Source of the DNA: Rhizobiaceae bacterium
Lineage (GTDB): Bacteria; Pseudomonadota; Alphaproteobacteria; Rhizobiales; Rhizobiaceae
Assembly: GCA_029233925.1 (NCBI GenBank)
Contig: JARGOX010000023.1
Coordinates: 37,427-101,426 of the forward strand
DNA length: 64,000 bases
Reading direction: 5' to 3'
Shown: piece by piece, positions 42,825 to 52,073 of the stretch
Numbering within the stretch: position 1 is the stretch's first letter
Layout of the letters: each line of letters opens with the position of its first letter
The notes under the pieces: model-generated
What the model was told of the DNA's origin: nothing
What the model saw: the letters and a program-made list of their open reading frames with translations, nothing else
The model's database searches: none
Made by a program: the position numbers and the translations under genes

Positions 42825-43491
42825 AGGCTTGCCTTTCCGACGACTTTATCCATTGCAGCAGGTCTTGCGGCCTGTGCGCAACATCATGTGCTCCGGCATT
42901 GCGCAATGCCTGTTCATTGCTGTAGCCCCAATTGACGCCGATTGCCGTGGCGCCAGCTGACCTTGCCATCTGCATATCGTAGATCGCGTCACCAATTACA
43001 ATTGTCGCAGCCGGATCGACTCCGGTTTCACAGCAGCATTCCAGCACCATGGCCGGATTGGGCTTCGACGGGCACTCATCGGCGGTGCGGGTGGTGATGA
43101 ACGATGGTTCAAGCGCATGTTTTGCCAGCAGATTATCCAGGCCGCGTCGTGATTTCCCAGTCACCACACCCAGCAGGATTTCATCTTCCTTTCGAAGCAC
43201 ATCCAGAACGTCCCAGATGCCATCATAAAAGGGTTCATGGGCTTCACTGCCGGAGCGCATTTTCAGACTGTGATGTTTGTACCGACCAACCAAATGATGG
43301 ATGTGGTCGTCGACCTGCCTTTCCAGCATTTGCGCGATCGCAATATCGAGAGTCAGGCCGATAATGGATTTTGTTCGGGAAATATCGGGAGCGGCATGGC
43401 CTGACTCCAGGAAGGCCAGTTCCATACAGGCATGTATGACCGCAGCGCTGTCGATAAGCGTGCCATCACAGTCAAACAGAACCAGTTTCAT
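42817..43491 (-). CDS. HAD-superfamily hydrolase (phosphoglycolate-phosphatase-like)
   Basis: A 224-residue HAD-IA phosphatase. Motif I is LVLFDCDGTLIDS with the nucleophile Asp8, motif II is GVVTGKSRRGL with Thr, the Lys motif is near KPNPAMVLE, and motif IV is IVIGDAIYDMQMARSAGATA. Substrates of this class are small phosphate esters such as phosphoglycolate. It overlaps the RluA-type gene by four bases and the ATP12 gene by eight, so the three are co-translated. Confidence 0.9.
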   Translation of the reverse strand: MKLVLFDCDGTLIDSAAVIHACMELAFLESGHAAPDISRTKSIIGLTLDIAIAQMLERQVDDHIHHLVGRYKHHSLKMRSGSEAHEPFYDGIWDVLDVLRKEDEILLGVVTGKSRRGLDNLLAKHALEPSFITTRTADECPSKPNPAMVLECCCETGVDPAATIVIGDAIYDMQMARSAGATAIGVNWGYSNEQALRNAGAHDVAHRPQDLLQWIKSSERQAYA

Positions 43492-44471
43492 TCCTGCAAT
43501 TCCTTGTCGAAACCAATCAGGTTCCAGCTTTGGACCATGTGCTGTGGCATCGGCGCTGTGACCTCAATTCTTGATCCGCCGTCGGGATGGGGAATGGAAA
43601 TGCTGCGCGCATGCAGGTGCAGGCGTTTTTGCATACCGCCGGGGAAATCCCAGTTGTGGTCTTCCTCAAAATATTTTGAATCACCCAAAATGGGACAGTC
43701 CATATAGGCGGCGTGAACGCGCAACTGATGGGTTCTGCCCGTATAGGGCTCCAGCTCCAGCCAGGAAAGGTCCTGCCCGGCGCGCTCGATGATCCGGAAA
43801 TTGGAAACGGCATGATCCGCTCCCTTCACGCCGTGGGCGCAAACGCGCATGCGGTCTCCATCCTCCGTCGGCTCCTTGACCAGCCAGGTGGAGATTCGTC
43901 CCTCCGGCCTTGCAGGAACGCCTTTCACCAGGGCCCAGTAGATTTTTTTCGTATCGCGTTCACGAAACGCCTTGGTCAGTGCCTGCGCAGCACCACGGGT
44001 GCGCGCAACCACAAGCACACCGGATGTATCGCGATCGAGGCGATGGACAAGCCTGGGTTTTTCACCCTTCTTGTTGCGCCAGGATTCCAGCATCTGGTCC
44101 ACGTGGCGCGACAGACCGGAGCCACCCTGAACTGCGAGGCCGCTGGGTTTGTTGAACACAAAGACTTTAGGATCCTCGTAGATCAGCATCTTTGACAGCA
44201 TCTCACCGTCTGCGCTCTGGCCACGATGGCGCTTTTCCGGATCTTCCGCAGCATCCTTTTCATCGGTCCCCATCGGCGGAATGCGGATCACCTGCCCGGG
44301 CTGAACCCGCGTGTCCGATTTCACCCGGCCTCCGTCCACCCGGATCTGACCGGAACGCAGCAATTTTTGCAATTTGCCGAAGGCCAGTCCCGGGTAATGC
44401 GACTTGAACCACCGGTCCAGCCGCATGCCGGTCTCATCTTCATCCACTTTGCGTTGTTCTACGCCTGCCAT
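43488..44471 (-). CDS. RluA-family (RluC-like) 23S rRNA pseudouridine synthase
   Basis: A 327-residue synthase. The N-terminal S4 RNA-binding domain is DRWFKSHYPGLAFGKLQKLL followed by RSGQIRVDGGRV. The catalytic domain has VFNKPSGLAVQGGSG and HRLDRDTSGVLVVART with the active-site Asp in HRLDRDTSG, and the late motif YTGRTHQLRVHAAYMDCPIL. It converts uridines of 23S rRNA to pseudouridine. The S4 domain and length favour the RluC type over RluA. It is followed by the HAD gene with ATGA coupling. Confidence 0.9.
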   Translation of the reverse strand: MAGVEQRKVDEDETGMRLDRWFKSHYPGLAFGKLQKLLRSGQIRVDGGRVKSDTRVQPGQVIRIPPMGTDEKDAAEDPEKRHRGQSADGEMLSKMLIYEDPKVFVFNKPSGLAVQGGSGLSRHVDQMLESWRNKKGEKPRLVHRLDRDTSGVLVVARTRGAAQALTKAFRERDTKKIYWALVKGVPARPEGRISTWLVKEPTEDGDRMRVCAHGVKGADHAVSNFRIIERAGQDLSWLELEPYTGRTHQLRVHAAYMDCPILGDSKYFEEDHNWDFPGGMQKRLHLHARSISIPHPDGGSRIEVTAPMPQHMVQSWNLIGFDKELQE

Positions 44472-44499
44472 TTAAAAACTTCCAATTCTACAGTTGCTG

Positions 44500-44877
44500 T
44501 CAAGCCCAGGCTCTGCATAGCGCCAAACCGGCAAACAGCGCAGCAATCGACAGGACGACACTCGAAATCGCATAGACCGAAGCGGCCATACCGGAACCCC
44601 GCTCCCACAGAAAAACGACATCCAGAGAAAAAGCGGAGAACGTCGTGAAACCTCCAAGGAACCCGGTTGCAATAAGCAGACGCAGTTCCTGTGATCCTCC
44701 CAGACGGCGCGTCAGCACTTCCACCAGTACGCCCATCGCAAAGGATCCCAGAACATTCACGGTGAACGTTCCCCAGGGAATATTCGAGCCGAACAATCTC
44801 AGCATTGCCATGCTTACAAGGTAACGCATTGAAGCGCCAATGGCGCCACCCAGCGCGACATATAATATATGTGCCAT
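44500..44877 (-). CDS. crcB: fluoride channel CrcB/Fluc
   Basis: A small dimeric fluoride exporter, 125 residues with four helices. GGAIGASMRYLVSMA, NVLGSFAMGVLVEVL and GFLGGFTTFSAFSLDVVFLW carry the conserved Asn, Phe and Thr-Thr-Phe residues of the pore and central sodium site. The frame extends to 44958, but ATG 44877 gives the family-typical N-terminus. It lacks a clear ribosome site. No fluoride riboswitch was recognised upstream. Confidence 0.92.
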   Translation of the reverse strand: MAHILYVALGGAIGASMRYLVSMAMLRLFGSNIPWGTFTVNVLGSFAMGVLVEVLTRRLGGSQELRLLIATGFLGGFTTFSAFSLDVVFLWERGSGMAASVYAISSVVLSIAALFAGLALCRAWA

Positions 44878-44970
44878 GAAACAAGCGTTTAGTCGGTTTT
44901 GCCGGTGCAGAAAAGAAATAAACGCATATTTTGCAATTTGCATGCGCTCACCGGACAAACAGAACCGATC

Positions 44971-46002
44971 TTACCGCATCCTCTGCAGTTTTTCCCGCAA
45001 TTGCCCGCCGCTGAGTTGCGGTGATTGCCCCTTGCTGAAAGCGTCTTCAACAAGGGCAACAATCGAACGGTTGATGGGCGCATCAGTGCCTGCATTTTGT
45101 GCCAGACGCACGACGGCACCGTTGAGATAGTCAATCTCGGGTTTTCGATGCTTCTGAAGATCATCCCACATGGATGAGCGGGCTTTTGCGTCCATCGACA
45201 ACATCGCGCGGGCAACCCGTGCAAACAGCCAGTTCGGCAGTCGCAATATATGTGGAACAACCGACGGTCGAACGTTTTCTATCGCAGCGGGCCGGATACC
45301 GGATTTTTCCATCGCTGCAAGCGCTTCCTTCATCATTGCAGCAAGCACCAGCCGGTAGGCGCGGTCCGAAAGCTGTTGCACAAGCGGTACATCAGACAGG
45401 ACATTGAGCGCATTGTTAAGGTTCAGGAGCAGTTTGCCCCATTGGACAGCCTGCATGTCGGAATGCACGCTTGCATCGATGCCACAGGATGTCAGCGCGG
45501 CTGCAAAGCTTCTGGTGCGCGGAGTGTCGTCCATCAGAAGTCTTCCCGCGGTGCCCCTGTGATATTGTCCGCCACCGGAACCAACCACGTTGAATGGCAC
45601 CATGCCCGCACAGACGTTCTCCGCGCCCAGAACATCAGATAAAACGCGGGCATTATCGACACCGTTTTGCAATGAAATGACCAGGCACCCGGGCGAAATA
45701 TGTCTGGCGATCTGCGCAGCTGCCGCTTTAGTATCCTGCGATTTGACACAGACCAGGATCATCTGACAACCGGCCACAGTGGCCGGATCTGTCGATATGG
45801 CAATGTCATGGGGCGCAACGCGAGCATCCGGCCCATCAAAACGGCTTAGCCTCAGCCCGTGTTCCGACAGGTCGCTTACGACTCGTTCGCGGGCAATGAA
45901 ACGAACATTGGCGCCATCGGGTGTTATGTCGGCTTGCAGCATGCCGCCGACATAACAACCGATGGCGCCTGCCCCGAAGATAGCCAGCGTATCACCTGCC
46001 AC
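44971..46002 (-). CDS. ketopantoate reductase-family protein (PanE/ApbA-like)
   Basis: A 343-residue NADP-dependent reductase of the 2-dehydropantoate 2-reductase family. The Rossmann motif is LAIFGAGAIGCYVGGML, the central Asn is in LVISLQNGVDN, the catalytic Lys is in QWGKLLLNLNNALN, and the helical C-domain ends near FSKGQSPQLSGG. The start is GTG 46002, overlapping the rarA end by 11 bases. Family members reduce ketopantoate for CoA synthesis, but several paralogues have other 2-keto acid substrates, so panE is not assigned. Confidence 0.85.
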   Translation of the reverse strand: MAGDTLAIFGAGAIGCYVGGMLQADITPDGANVRFIARERVVSDLSEHGLRLSRFDGPDARVAPHDIAISTDPATVAGCQMILVCVKSQDTKAAAAQIARHISPGCLVISLQNGVDNARVLSDVLGAENVCAGMVPFNVVGSGGGQYHRGTAGRLLMDDTPRTRSFAAALTSCGIDASVHSDMQAVQWGKLLLNLNNALNVLSDVPLVQQLSDRAYRLVLAAMMKEALAAMEKSGIRPAAIENVRPSVVPHILRLPNWLFARVARAMLSMDAKARSSMWDDLQKHRKPEIDYLNGAVVRLAQNAGTDAPINRSIVALVEDAFSKGQSPQLSGGQLREKLQRMR

Positions 46003-47314
46003 CAGCAGCCTGCCTTTCCGCTCTCAGTTTTGCCCAATATTCCAGTCTTTTTTTCAGTTCCCGTTCAAATCCGCGCTCCTGCGGGGAATAAAACGTCTGG
46101 CGGCCCATTTTTTCCGGAAAATAGTCCTGCCCGGAAAAGGCGTCCGGTGCATCATGGTCATATTGATAGCCGCCACCATAGCCTTCCGTCTTCATCAGGC
46201 TGGTCGGCGCGTTCAGGATGTGTTTGGGTGGCAGCAGGGAACCGTGCGTTCTGGCGGCATTCATGGCACTCTTGAAGGCCGTGTAGATGGCGTTGGATTT
46301 CGGCGCCGAGGCGACGTAGACACAGGCCTGCGCCAATGCCAGTTCCCCTTCGGGCGATCCGAGGTATTCATAGGCATCCTTGGCCGCATTGGCGATCACC
46401 AGAGCCTGTGGATCGGCCAGGCCGACTTCTTCCGAGGCCATACGCACCAGACGACGGCCGATATAAAGCGGGTCCTCGCCGGCATCGAACATGCGGCACA
46501 GGTAATAGAGAGCAGCGTCCGGGTCTGATCCCCTCACGGCCTTGTGCAGCGCAGATATCAGATTGTAGTGACCGTCCTGCCCCTTGTCATAGACGGGCGC
46601 ACGCCTCTGTACGATCTGCTGGAGGCCCTCAGCGTCAAAGACCTCATCGGCACGTGCAGATCGCCAGATCTCCTCCGCAAGCGTCAGGATGGCCCGTCCG
46701 TCCCCGTCTGCCATCCTGTAAAGGCTTTGGCGCGCATCTGCATCGAGCGGCAGGATCCTGTTTTCGGTTTCTTCTGCACGGCTTAACAATTGCGCCAGAC
46801 TTTCCTCGTCATGGGATTTGAAAGTCAGCACGCGGGCGCGTGATAAAAGCGCCGCATTCAATTCAAAGGACGGATTTTCCGTTGTCGCTCCGACGAGTAT
46901 GACCGTCCCATCTTCCATGACAGGCAGGAAACTGTCCTGTTGGGCGCGATTGAAACGATGGATTTCATCCACGAACAACAGAGTTTGTTTTCCCGACATG
47001 CGCCGTGCACGGGCCGTTTCAAAGACCCTCTTGAGATCGGCAACGCCAGAAAAGATGGCCGATATCTGCTCAAATGCAAGATCGGTTTCCCCCGCAAGCA
47101 AGCGCGCTACGGTGGTCTTTCCGGTTCCGGGTGGTCCCCAGAAGACCATTGACCCCAATGTCCCTGACGCAATCATCCGACTGAGAATGCCATTGGCCCC
47201 GGTCAGATGCTCCTGGCCACTGACCTCAACCAATGATTTCGGACGCAGACGATCGGCCAAAGGCCGCGCCTTGAGCGCGGCTTCATCCGCAACGCTGGCG
47301 AAAAGGTCACTCAC
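45992..47314 (-). CDS. rarA: replication-associated recombination protein A (RarA/MgsA AAA+ ATPase)
   Basis: A 440-residue AAA+ ATPase that acts at stalled replication forks and resembles clamp loaders. Walker A is WGPPGTGKTTVARLLAGET, Walker B LLFVDEIHRFN, sensor I ILVGATTENPSFELN, and the C-terminal MgsA domain contains SALHKAVRGSDPDAALYYLC. The GTG start shares its first base with the last base of the degQ-like TAG stop, so translation is coupled to that gene. Confidence 0.94.
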   Translation of the reverse strand: MSDLFASVADEAALKARPLADRLRPKSLVEVSGQEHLTGANGILSRMIASGTLGSMVFWGPPGTGKTTVARLLAGETDLAFEQISAIFSGVADLKRVFETARARRMSGKQTLLFVDEIHRFNRAQQDSFLPVMEDGTVILVGATTENPSFELNAALLSRARVLTFKSHDEESLAQLLSRAEETENRILPLDADARQSLYRMADGDGRAILTLAEEIWRSARADEVFDAEGLQQIVQRRAPVYDKGQDGHYNLISALHKAVRGSDPDAALYYLCRMFDAGEDPLYIGRRLVRMASEEVGLADPQALVIANAAKDAYEYLGSPEGELALAQACVYVASAPKSNAIYTAFKSAMNAARTHGSLLPPKHILNAPTSLMKTEGYGGGYQYDHDAPDAFSGQDYFPEKMGRQTFYSPQERGFERELKKRLEYWAKLRAERQAAGGR

Positions 47315-48801
47315 TATCGCACCATCTGCCGTAAGCGATTGCCGTTGCGGTCCAGTTCAAAGCGCCATGCACGCGGTTTGTCTTTGACGATTTCAACCAC
47401 ATCAGTGGCGCGGCTTATCTGATGGCCATTGATCTCCAAAACAATATCGCGCGGACGAATTCCGTAACGGGACGCATATGAACCACGTTCCACATCCAGC
47501 ACAATCACACCTTTCGCATTGCTTTGAATGTGCAATTCTTCAGCCAGTTTTGGATCCAGATCTGCCAGCAAAGCGCCGGAAAAGGGGTTTCTCCCGGTAA
47601 TCCGGGCTTCCATATCCGGTGACCTTTGGCGTGGCGGCGCCAGTTTGATGGCGACCTTGCGGATCTTTTTGCGTGAGATGACTTCCAGTTCGGCAATATT
47701 GCCCACACCGGTTGTTGCCAGCCGGTAGCCCAAGGCATCCGGATGATCAACGGTCAGCCCATTGAGGCTCAGGACCAGATCACCGACCTTCAGGCCACCT
47801 TTATCGGACGGACCACCTTCAACGACAGCGGTCACAATGGCACCTGCTGCCCGGTCCAGCCCCAGGGCTTCTGCCATGTCCGATGTGACTGTTGAAAAGG
47901 TTGCGCCGATATAGGGACGGCGAAACGCGTCGTCACCATTCATGGCTGCATCGACGACGGCGCGGACCATATTCGCCGGAATGGCAAAGCCGATACCGTT
48001 GGAGCCGCCGGATCGCGAGAAAATCGCTGTATTGATGCCGACGAGACGACCGTTCATATCCAGCAGCGCACCACCGGAATTGCCCGGATTGATGGCCGCA
48101 TCGGTCTGAATGAAGAACCCGAAATCAGAGACGCCAACGCCATTGCGCGCCAGTGCTGACACGATCCCGCTTGTCACTGTCTGGCCAACGCCGAAGGGAT
48201 TGCCGATAGCCAATACGAGGTCACCGACTTCCAATCGATCCGAATCACTGTAGCCGAGCGACGCAAAGGCATCGCTGTCGTCGATCTTCAAAATGGCCAG
48301 ATCGACCCGTTCGTCTTTTAATAAAAGACGGCTGGGAAACTCACGGCCGTCTGCAAGGGCCACCTTGATCTCATCCGCGCCATCAATGACATGATTGTTG
48401 GTTACAATGATGCCGGAAGAATGAACGATGACACCGGACCCCAGAGCCGATTGCTTGCGGGTGCGGCCGGGCATTTGCTGGCCGAAAAACCGTTCGAAAA
48501 ACGGATCGCCGCCAAAGGGTGACTGCTGGCGTACCATGCGCTCGGCATAGACATTGACGACAGCTGGTGCTGCACTTTTGACCAATGGCGCAAAGGAATA
48601 TTGCAAAACAGCTTGAGATGGCGGTGTCAGACGGTCTTGTGCCTGTTGTTCTGCCTGCTTGGGATCTTTTCCAAGTATCTCGGCAACGACGCCGCGAAGC
48701 TTGTCCACACCCGGCAATTCCTGCGACTGGGTTGCAGACCAAATCGAACCCGAGATGACAAGGGCAATGGCCACGATACCGGCCATTCTGAAACTGCGCA
48801 T
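47314..48801 (-). CDS. Do-family (DegP/DegQ) periplasmic serine protease
   Basis: A 495-residue HtrA protease/chaperone for misfolded envelope proteins. The signal anchor is MAGIVAIALVISGSIWSATQ. The catalytic triad lies in IIVTNNHVIDGADE (His), RVDLAILKID (Asp) and NPGNSGGALLDMNGR (Ser). Two PDZ domains follow (GLKVGDLVLSLNGL and YGIRPRDIVLEINGH). AGGAGGG lies six bases before the ATG, a strong ribosome site. It is divided from the ribosomal cluster by a terminator and a structured element, then followed by rarA. Confidence 0.93.
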   Translation of the reverse strand: MRSFRMAGIVAIALVISGSIWSATQSQELPGVDKLRGVVAEILGKDPKQAEQQAQDRLTPPSQAVLQYSFAPLVKSAAPAVVNVYAERMVRQQSPFGGDPFFERFFGQQMPGRTRKQSALGSGVIVHSSGIIVTNNHVIDGADEIKVALADGREFPSRLLLKDERVDLAILKIDDSDAFASLGYSDSDRLEVGDLVLAIGNPFGVGQTVTSGIVSALARNGVGVSDFGFFIQTDAAINPGNSGGALLDMNGRLVGINTAIFSRSGGSNGIGFAIPANMVRAVVDAAMNGDDAFRRPYIGATFSTVTSDMAEALGLDRAAGAIVTAVVEGGPSDKGGLKVGDLVLSLNGLTVDHPDALGYRLATTGVGNIAELEVISRKKIRKVAIKLAPPRQRSPDMEARITGRNPFSGALLADLDPKLAEELHIQSNAKGVIVLDVERGSYASRYGIRPRDIVLEINGHQISRATDVVEIVKDKPRAWRFELDRNGNRLRQMVR

Positions 48802-48917
48802 ATAGTACCCTCCTGCGAATCGACAGTGTTATAGCAAAGCCCCTGACACTTGGGACCCTCTGGTATTGCATAGATAGGCAATGTCCTGTCATTCAAAAAG
48901 GGTCTGGATGTGGCATA

Positions 48918-49196
48918 GAGCCTGTCTTGCTCTCATTGATTCACTCTGCCAGTTGTTTTTTGTCAGGATCAAGTTGGTTCGTGAAGCGCGTACCTCAAGG
49001 TACGGGCAAGTGAAACGACGTCGATAATGGCTAAAAAACAGCTGGCCCGAAGGGTTCGCAACCAGAGGCCGCCCGCTGCGTCACCCGTTGTGTCTGGCGT
49101 CTCGACCGATGCGAGAGCATCGCTCTTTACCGCCTTCCTGGCGGATCGACTCACTGGATCACGAACAGAGTGGTTCAATGAAAGCAAGACAGGCTC
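48918..49196. repeat. structured non-coding element with 31-bp terminal inverted repeats
   Basis: Bases 48918-48948 pair with 49166-49196 in 28 of 31 positions. Just inside, 48949-48961 pairs with 49033-49045 (12 Watson-Crick pairs and one G-U). Four compact hairpins follow: CGTACC-TCAA-GGTACG (48989-49004), GGTT-CGC-AACC (49053-49063), CGATGC-GAGA-GCATCG (49107-49122) and CCGCC-TTCCT-GGCGG (49130-49144). It is a MITE-like element or a structured RNA. Open frames across it look like by-products. No target-site duplication is evident. Confidence 0.65.
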
Positions 49197-49299
49197 CAGC
49201 CTCTGCTGACGTCTTACCACAGGTCAGGTCGATTGTCGCACCCCCAGATAGCAGACAGTGAATGCTGTCTGGGCAAGCAGACTGGTAAAAGCGCATACG

Positions 49300-49323
49300 A
49301 AAAAGGCCGGGCAATGCCCGGCC
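49300..49323 (-). terminator. rho-independent terminator of the ribosomal cluster
   Basis: On the minus strand GGCCGGGC-ATT-GCCCGGCC is followed by TTTTT, 24 bases after the rplQ stop. This is a classical terminator ending the alpha operon. Confidence 0.92.
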
Positions 49324-49347
49324 TCTTGATTACACGTGTTGCAGTTC

Positions 49348-49776
49348 TTACGCTGCTTCACTTTCTTCATTGGCTTCTGCTTCAAGGCGGGCACGATCTT
49401 TGGCGCCCCTTGCATCGACATCGCGGTCGACGAATTCGACAACAGCGAGCGGTGCATTGTCACCCTTGCGATAGCCGGCTTTCATAATGCGGATATAACC
49501 GCCATGACGATCCGCATACCGTGTCGCAATCGCATCGAACAGTTTTGCAACCATTTCAACATCGCGAATTTTGGAAATTGCCTGCCTGCGGGCATGCAAA
49601 TCGCCACGCTTGCCAAGTGTGACAAGCTTTTCAACGATTGGACGTATTTCCTTGGCCTTGGGCAAGGTCGTGATAATCTGTTCGTGCTGAATCAGTGACG
49701 CAGCCATATTGGCAAACATTGCCTTACGATGACTGGATGTCCGGTTCAGCTTGCGGCCTGACATACGATGGCGCAT
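49348..49776 (-). CDS. rplQ: 50S ribosomal protein L17
   Basis: 142 residues. [20 protein letters not shown] is the universal L17 N-terminus. [19 protein letters not shown] is the usual core and [20 protein letters not shown] follows. An acidic C-terminal tail ([11 protein letters not shown]) is longer than in E. coli. L17 binds 23S rRNA near the peptide exit tunnel. It is the last gene of the ribosomal cluster, 44 bases after rpoA, with a strong terminator behind it. Confidence 0.97.
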   Translation of the reverse strand: MRHRMSGRKLNRTSSHRKAMFANMAASLIQHEQIITTLPKAKEIRPIVEKLVTLGKRGDLHARRQAISKIRDVEMVAKLFDAIATRYADRHGGYIRIMKAGYRKGDNAPLAVVEFVDRDVDARGAKDRARLEAEANEESEAA

Positions 49777-49820
49777 GAGCCTTCTCCTTCAGTGCGGGGC
49801 TAAATGCCCGCGGGGTTCGG

Positions 49821-50831
49821 TTAATATTGATCCTCGTAGCGCTTGGCCAGATCTTCGATGTTTTCCGGTGGCCATGCAGGTACTTCCATTCCCAAATGGA
49901 GGCCCATGGATGCCAGTACTTCCTTGATCTCGTTCAGCGACTTGCGGCCAAAGTTCGGTGTCCGCAGCATCTCGGCTTCTGTCTTCTGGATCAGATCGCC
50001 AATATACACGATGTTGTCGTTTTTCAAGCAGTTTGCAGAACGAACTGAAAGTTCAAGTTCGTCGACCTTCTTCAAAAGCGCAGGATTGAATGCAAGTTCA
50101 GTTGCCTGAACTTCTTCAACTTCCTTCTGCGGCTCGTCAAAGTTGATGAACACGCCAAGCTGATCCTGAAGAATACGGGCAGCAAATGCAATTGCATCTT
50201 CTCCGGTTACCGAACCATCCGTTTCGAGCGTCATTCTCAGACGGTCATAATCGAGAACCTGTCCCTCACGGGTGTTCTCAACCTTGTAGGAGACCTTCTT
50301 GACAGGAGAATAGAGACTATCAACCGGAATCAGGCCGATAGGCGCATCTTCCGCCCTGTTACGGTCTGCCGGAACATAGCCCTTGCCATTTTGAACAGTG
50401 AACTCCATGCGGATTTCCGCACCCTCATCGAGTGTACAGATGACATGTTCGGGATTGAGAATCTCGATATCGCCAACCGTCTGAATGTCACCGGCGAGAA
50501 CGGCTCCGGGACCCTGCTTGCGCACAACCATGCGCTTGGGCTCGTCGCCTTCCATGCCGATGGCGATTTCCTTGATATTGAGAACAATATCAGTCACGTC
50601 TTCGCGAACACCGGGGATTGATGAAAACTCATGCAGCACACCGTCGATCTGTACAGCCGTAACCGCTGCGCCACGCAGCGATGAAAGCAGCACGCGCCGC
50701 AATGCATTGCCAAGTGTCAGACCAAAACCACGTTCAAGTGGCTCTGCAACCAGGGTCGCCTTGGTGCGTCCTGATGCCGAGAACTCGATCTTGTTTGGCT
50801 TGATAAGTTCTTGCCAGTTTTTCTGGATCAT
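49821..50831 (-). CDS. rpoA: RNA polymerase alpha subunit
   Basis: 336 residues. The N-terminal assembly domain has [20 protein letters not shown]. The linker precedes the C-terminal domain ([20 protein letters not shown], then [20 protein letters not shown]), which contacts UP elements and activators. Length and order (rpsK, rpoA, rplQ) are canonical. Nothing is truncated. Confidence 0.98.
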   Translation of the reverse strand: MIQKNWQELIKPNKIEFSASGRTKATLVAEPLERGFGLTLGNALRRVLLSSLRGAAVTAVQIDGVLHEFSSIPGVREDVTDIVLNIKEIAIGMEGDEPKRMVVRKQGPGAVLAGDIQTVGDIEILNPEHVICTLDEGAEIRMEFTVQNGKGYVPADRNRAEDAPIGLIPVDSLYSPVKKVSYKVENTREGQVLDYDRLRMTLETDGSVTGEDAIAFAARILQDQLGVFINFDEPQKEVEEVQATELAFNPALLKKVDELELSVRSANCLKNDNIVYIGDLIQKTEAEMLRTPNFGRKSLNEIKEVLASMGLHLGMEVPAWPPENIEDLAKRYEDQY

Positions 50832-50930
50832 ATTGCTTTACCTTCCGTTCCTTGCCACCATCCAATCGTGACAACAGAGCTGGATAACCAAGAGGAGCGC
50901 TCAGGCGCTCTTCGGTTGTTAAAACGCAGA

Positions 50931-51320
50931 TTAGACGCGACGCTTCTTGCGCGGGCGGCATCCGTTATGCGGGATTGGTGTCACATCACGAATGGAGGTG
51001 ATGGTGAAACCGGAAGCCTGAAGTGCACGCAAAGCTGATTCACGACCGGAACCCGGTCCGCAAACTTCAACTTCAAGCGACTTCATACCATGTTCCTGGG
51101 CCTTCTTTGCACAGTCTTCCGCTGCAATCTGAGCGGCAAACGGTGTGGACTTGCGTGAGCCCTTGAAACCCTTGGCACCGGCAGAAGACCAGGCAATGGT
51201 ATTGCCCTGTGCATCCGTGACGGTGATCATGGTGTTGTTGAATGTTGACTTGACGTGGGCAACGCCCGACGAAATATTCTTACGTTCGCGGCGACGAACG
51301 CGTGCGGCTTCTTTTGCCAT
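50931..51320 (-). CDS. rpsK: 30S ribosomal protein S11
   Basis: 129 residues. The core [40 protein letters not shown] and the C-terminus [18 protein letters not shown] are invariant features of S11, which lines the mRNA exit region of the platform. It is preceded by a 137-base gap with a hairpin after rpsM. Confidence 0.97.
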   Translation of the reverse strand: MAKEAARVRRRERKNISSGVAHVKSTFNNTMITVTDAQGNTIAWSSAGAKGFKGSRKSTPFAAQIAAEDCAKKAQEHGMKSLEVEVCGPGSGRESALRALQASGFTITSIRDVTPIPHNGCRPRKKRRV

Positions 51321-51402
51321 TTTGACCCTTTCAATGATCTCTACACCGCCGTAATCCCAGCGGCTCCACCGGATGAGGCATTGCTGCCAAATCCAATCAT
51401 AC

Positions 51403-51424
51403 GCAAAAGGCCGGCCTCTTTTGC
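51403..51424. other. hairpin between rpsM and rpsK
   Basis: GCAAAAG (51403-51409) pairs with CTTTTGC (51418-51424), enclosing a GC-rich loop (GCCGGCCT). It could be an attenuating or RNase-processing hairpin within the alpha operon. No T-run follows on the minus strand. Confidence 0.4.
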
Positions 51425-51457
51425 AAGGAGCCGACCCAGACCGGAATTACCGGCTGC

Positions 51458-51826
51458 TTATTTCTTCTTACCTGCGATTGCTCTTGCAGGTCCCTTACGG
51501 GTGCGCGCATTTGTATGCGTGCGCTGACCACGAACCGGCAGGTTCCGGCGATGCCGCAAACCACGATAGCAACCAAGATCCATAAGACGCTTGATGTTCA
51601 TCGATGTTTCGCGGCGCAGGTCCCCTTCGACCTGATAGTCGCGGTCAATGGCTTCACGGATCCTGATCACTTCAGAATCTGCAAGTTCATTGACACGGCG
51701 CTCAGGTGCGATACCAGCTTTTTCGATGATTTCCTTGGCGAAGGTTGCACCGATTCCGTGAATATACTGAAGCGCAATTATAACGCGCTTGTTCGTTGGA
51801 ATATTGACGCCAGCGATACGGGCCAC
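51458..51826 (-). CDS. rpsM: 30S ribosomal protein S13
   Basis: 122 residues. [20 protein letters not shown] and [13 protein letters not shown] open the protein, and [20 protein letters not shown] followed by [10 protein letters not shown] ends it, as in all S13. It contacts the head of the 30S subunit and the P-site tRNA. The 247 bases between it and adk hold no gene and presumably the promoter of the alpha operon, but no clear box was identified. Confidence 0.97.
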   Translation of the reverse strand: MARIAGVNIPTNKRVIIALQYIHGIGATFAKEIIEKAGIAPERRVNELADSEVIRIREAIDRDYQVEGDLRRETSMNIKRLMDLGCYRGLRHRRNLPVRGQRTHTNARTRKGPARAIAGKKK

Positions 51827-52073
51827 GTCTGTTCTCCTTGACTGTCAAACCAAATCGGCTTGGCTGCTTCATTGCGCAGCGTCTAAGCCGCATGTTAACT
51901 TTAAACGAGGCACGTAAAAACGATCGCCCCGGCTCTCTCTCTCGAAAACCGCGCCAATCCCTCGACTATCTCGAATTGGGCGGTTTCTATCGGACTCGAT
52001 GCACAAACGTCAACAGTCCAATGACTTAAATTCCGAAGGATTGCGCGATTTTTCCAAAAACCGACGCAAAATC

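Noticed and set aside
44878..44970. Fluoride riboswitch in front of crcB
   Set aside because: The conserved riboswitch core could not be found in the short gap between crcB and the panE-like gene.
48969..49220. 83-residue ORF (minus) and 60-residue ORF (plus) in the structured element
   Set aside because: They cross the inverted arms and hairpins, have no ribosome site and no recognisable domain. The DNA structure explains the open frames better.
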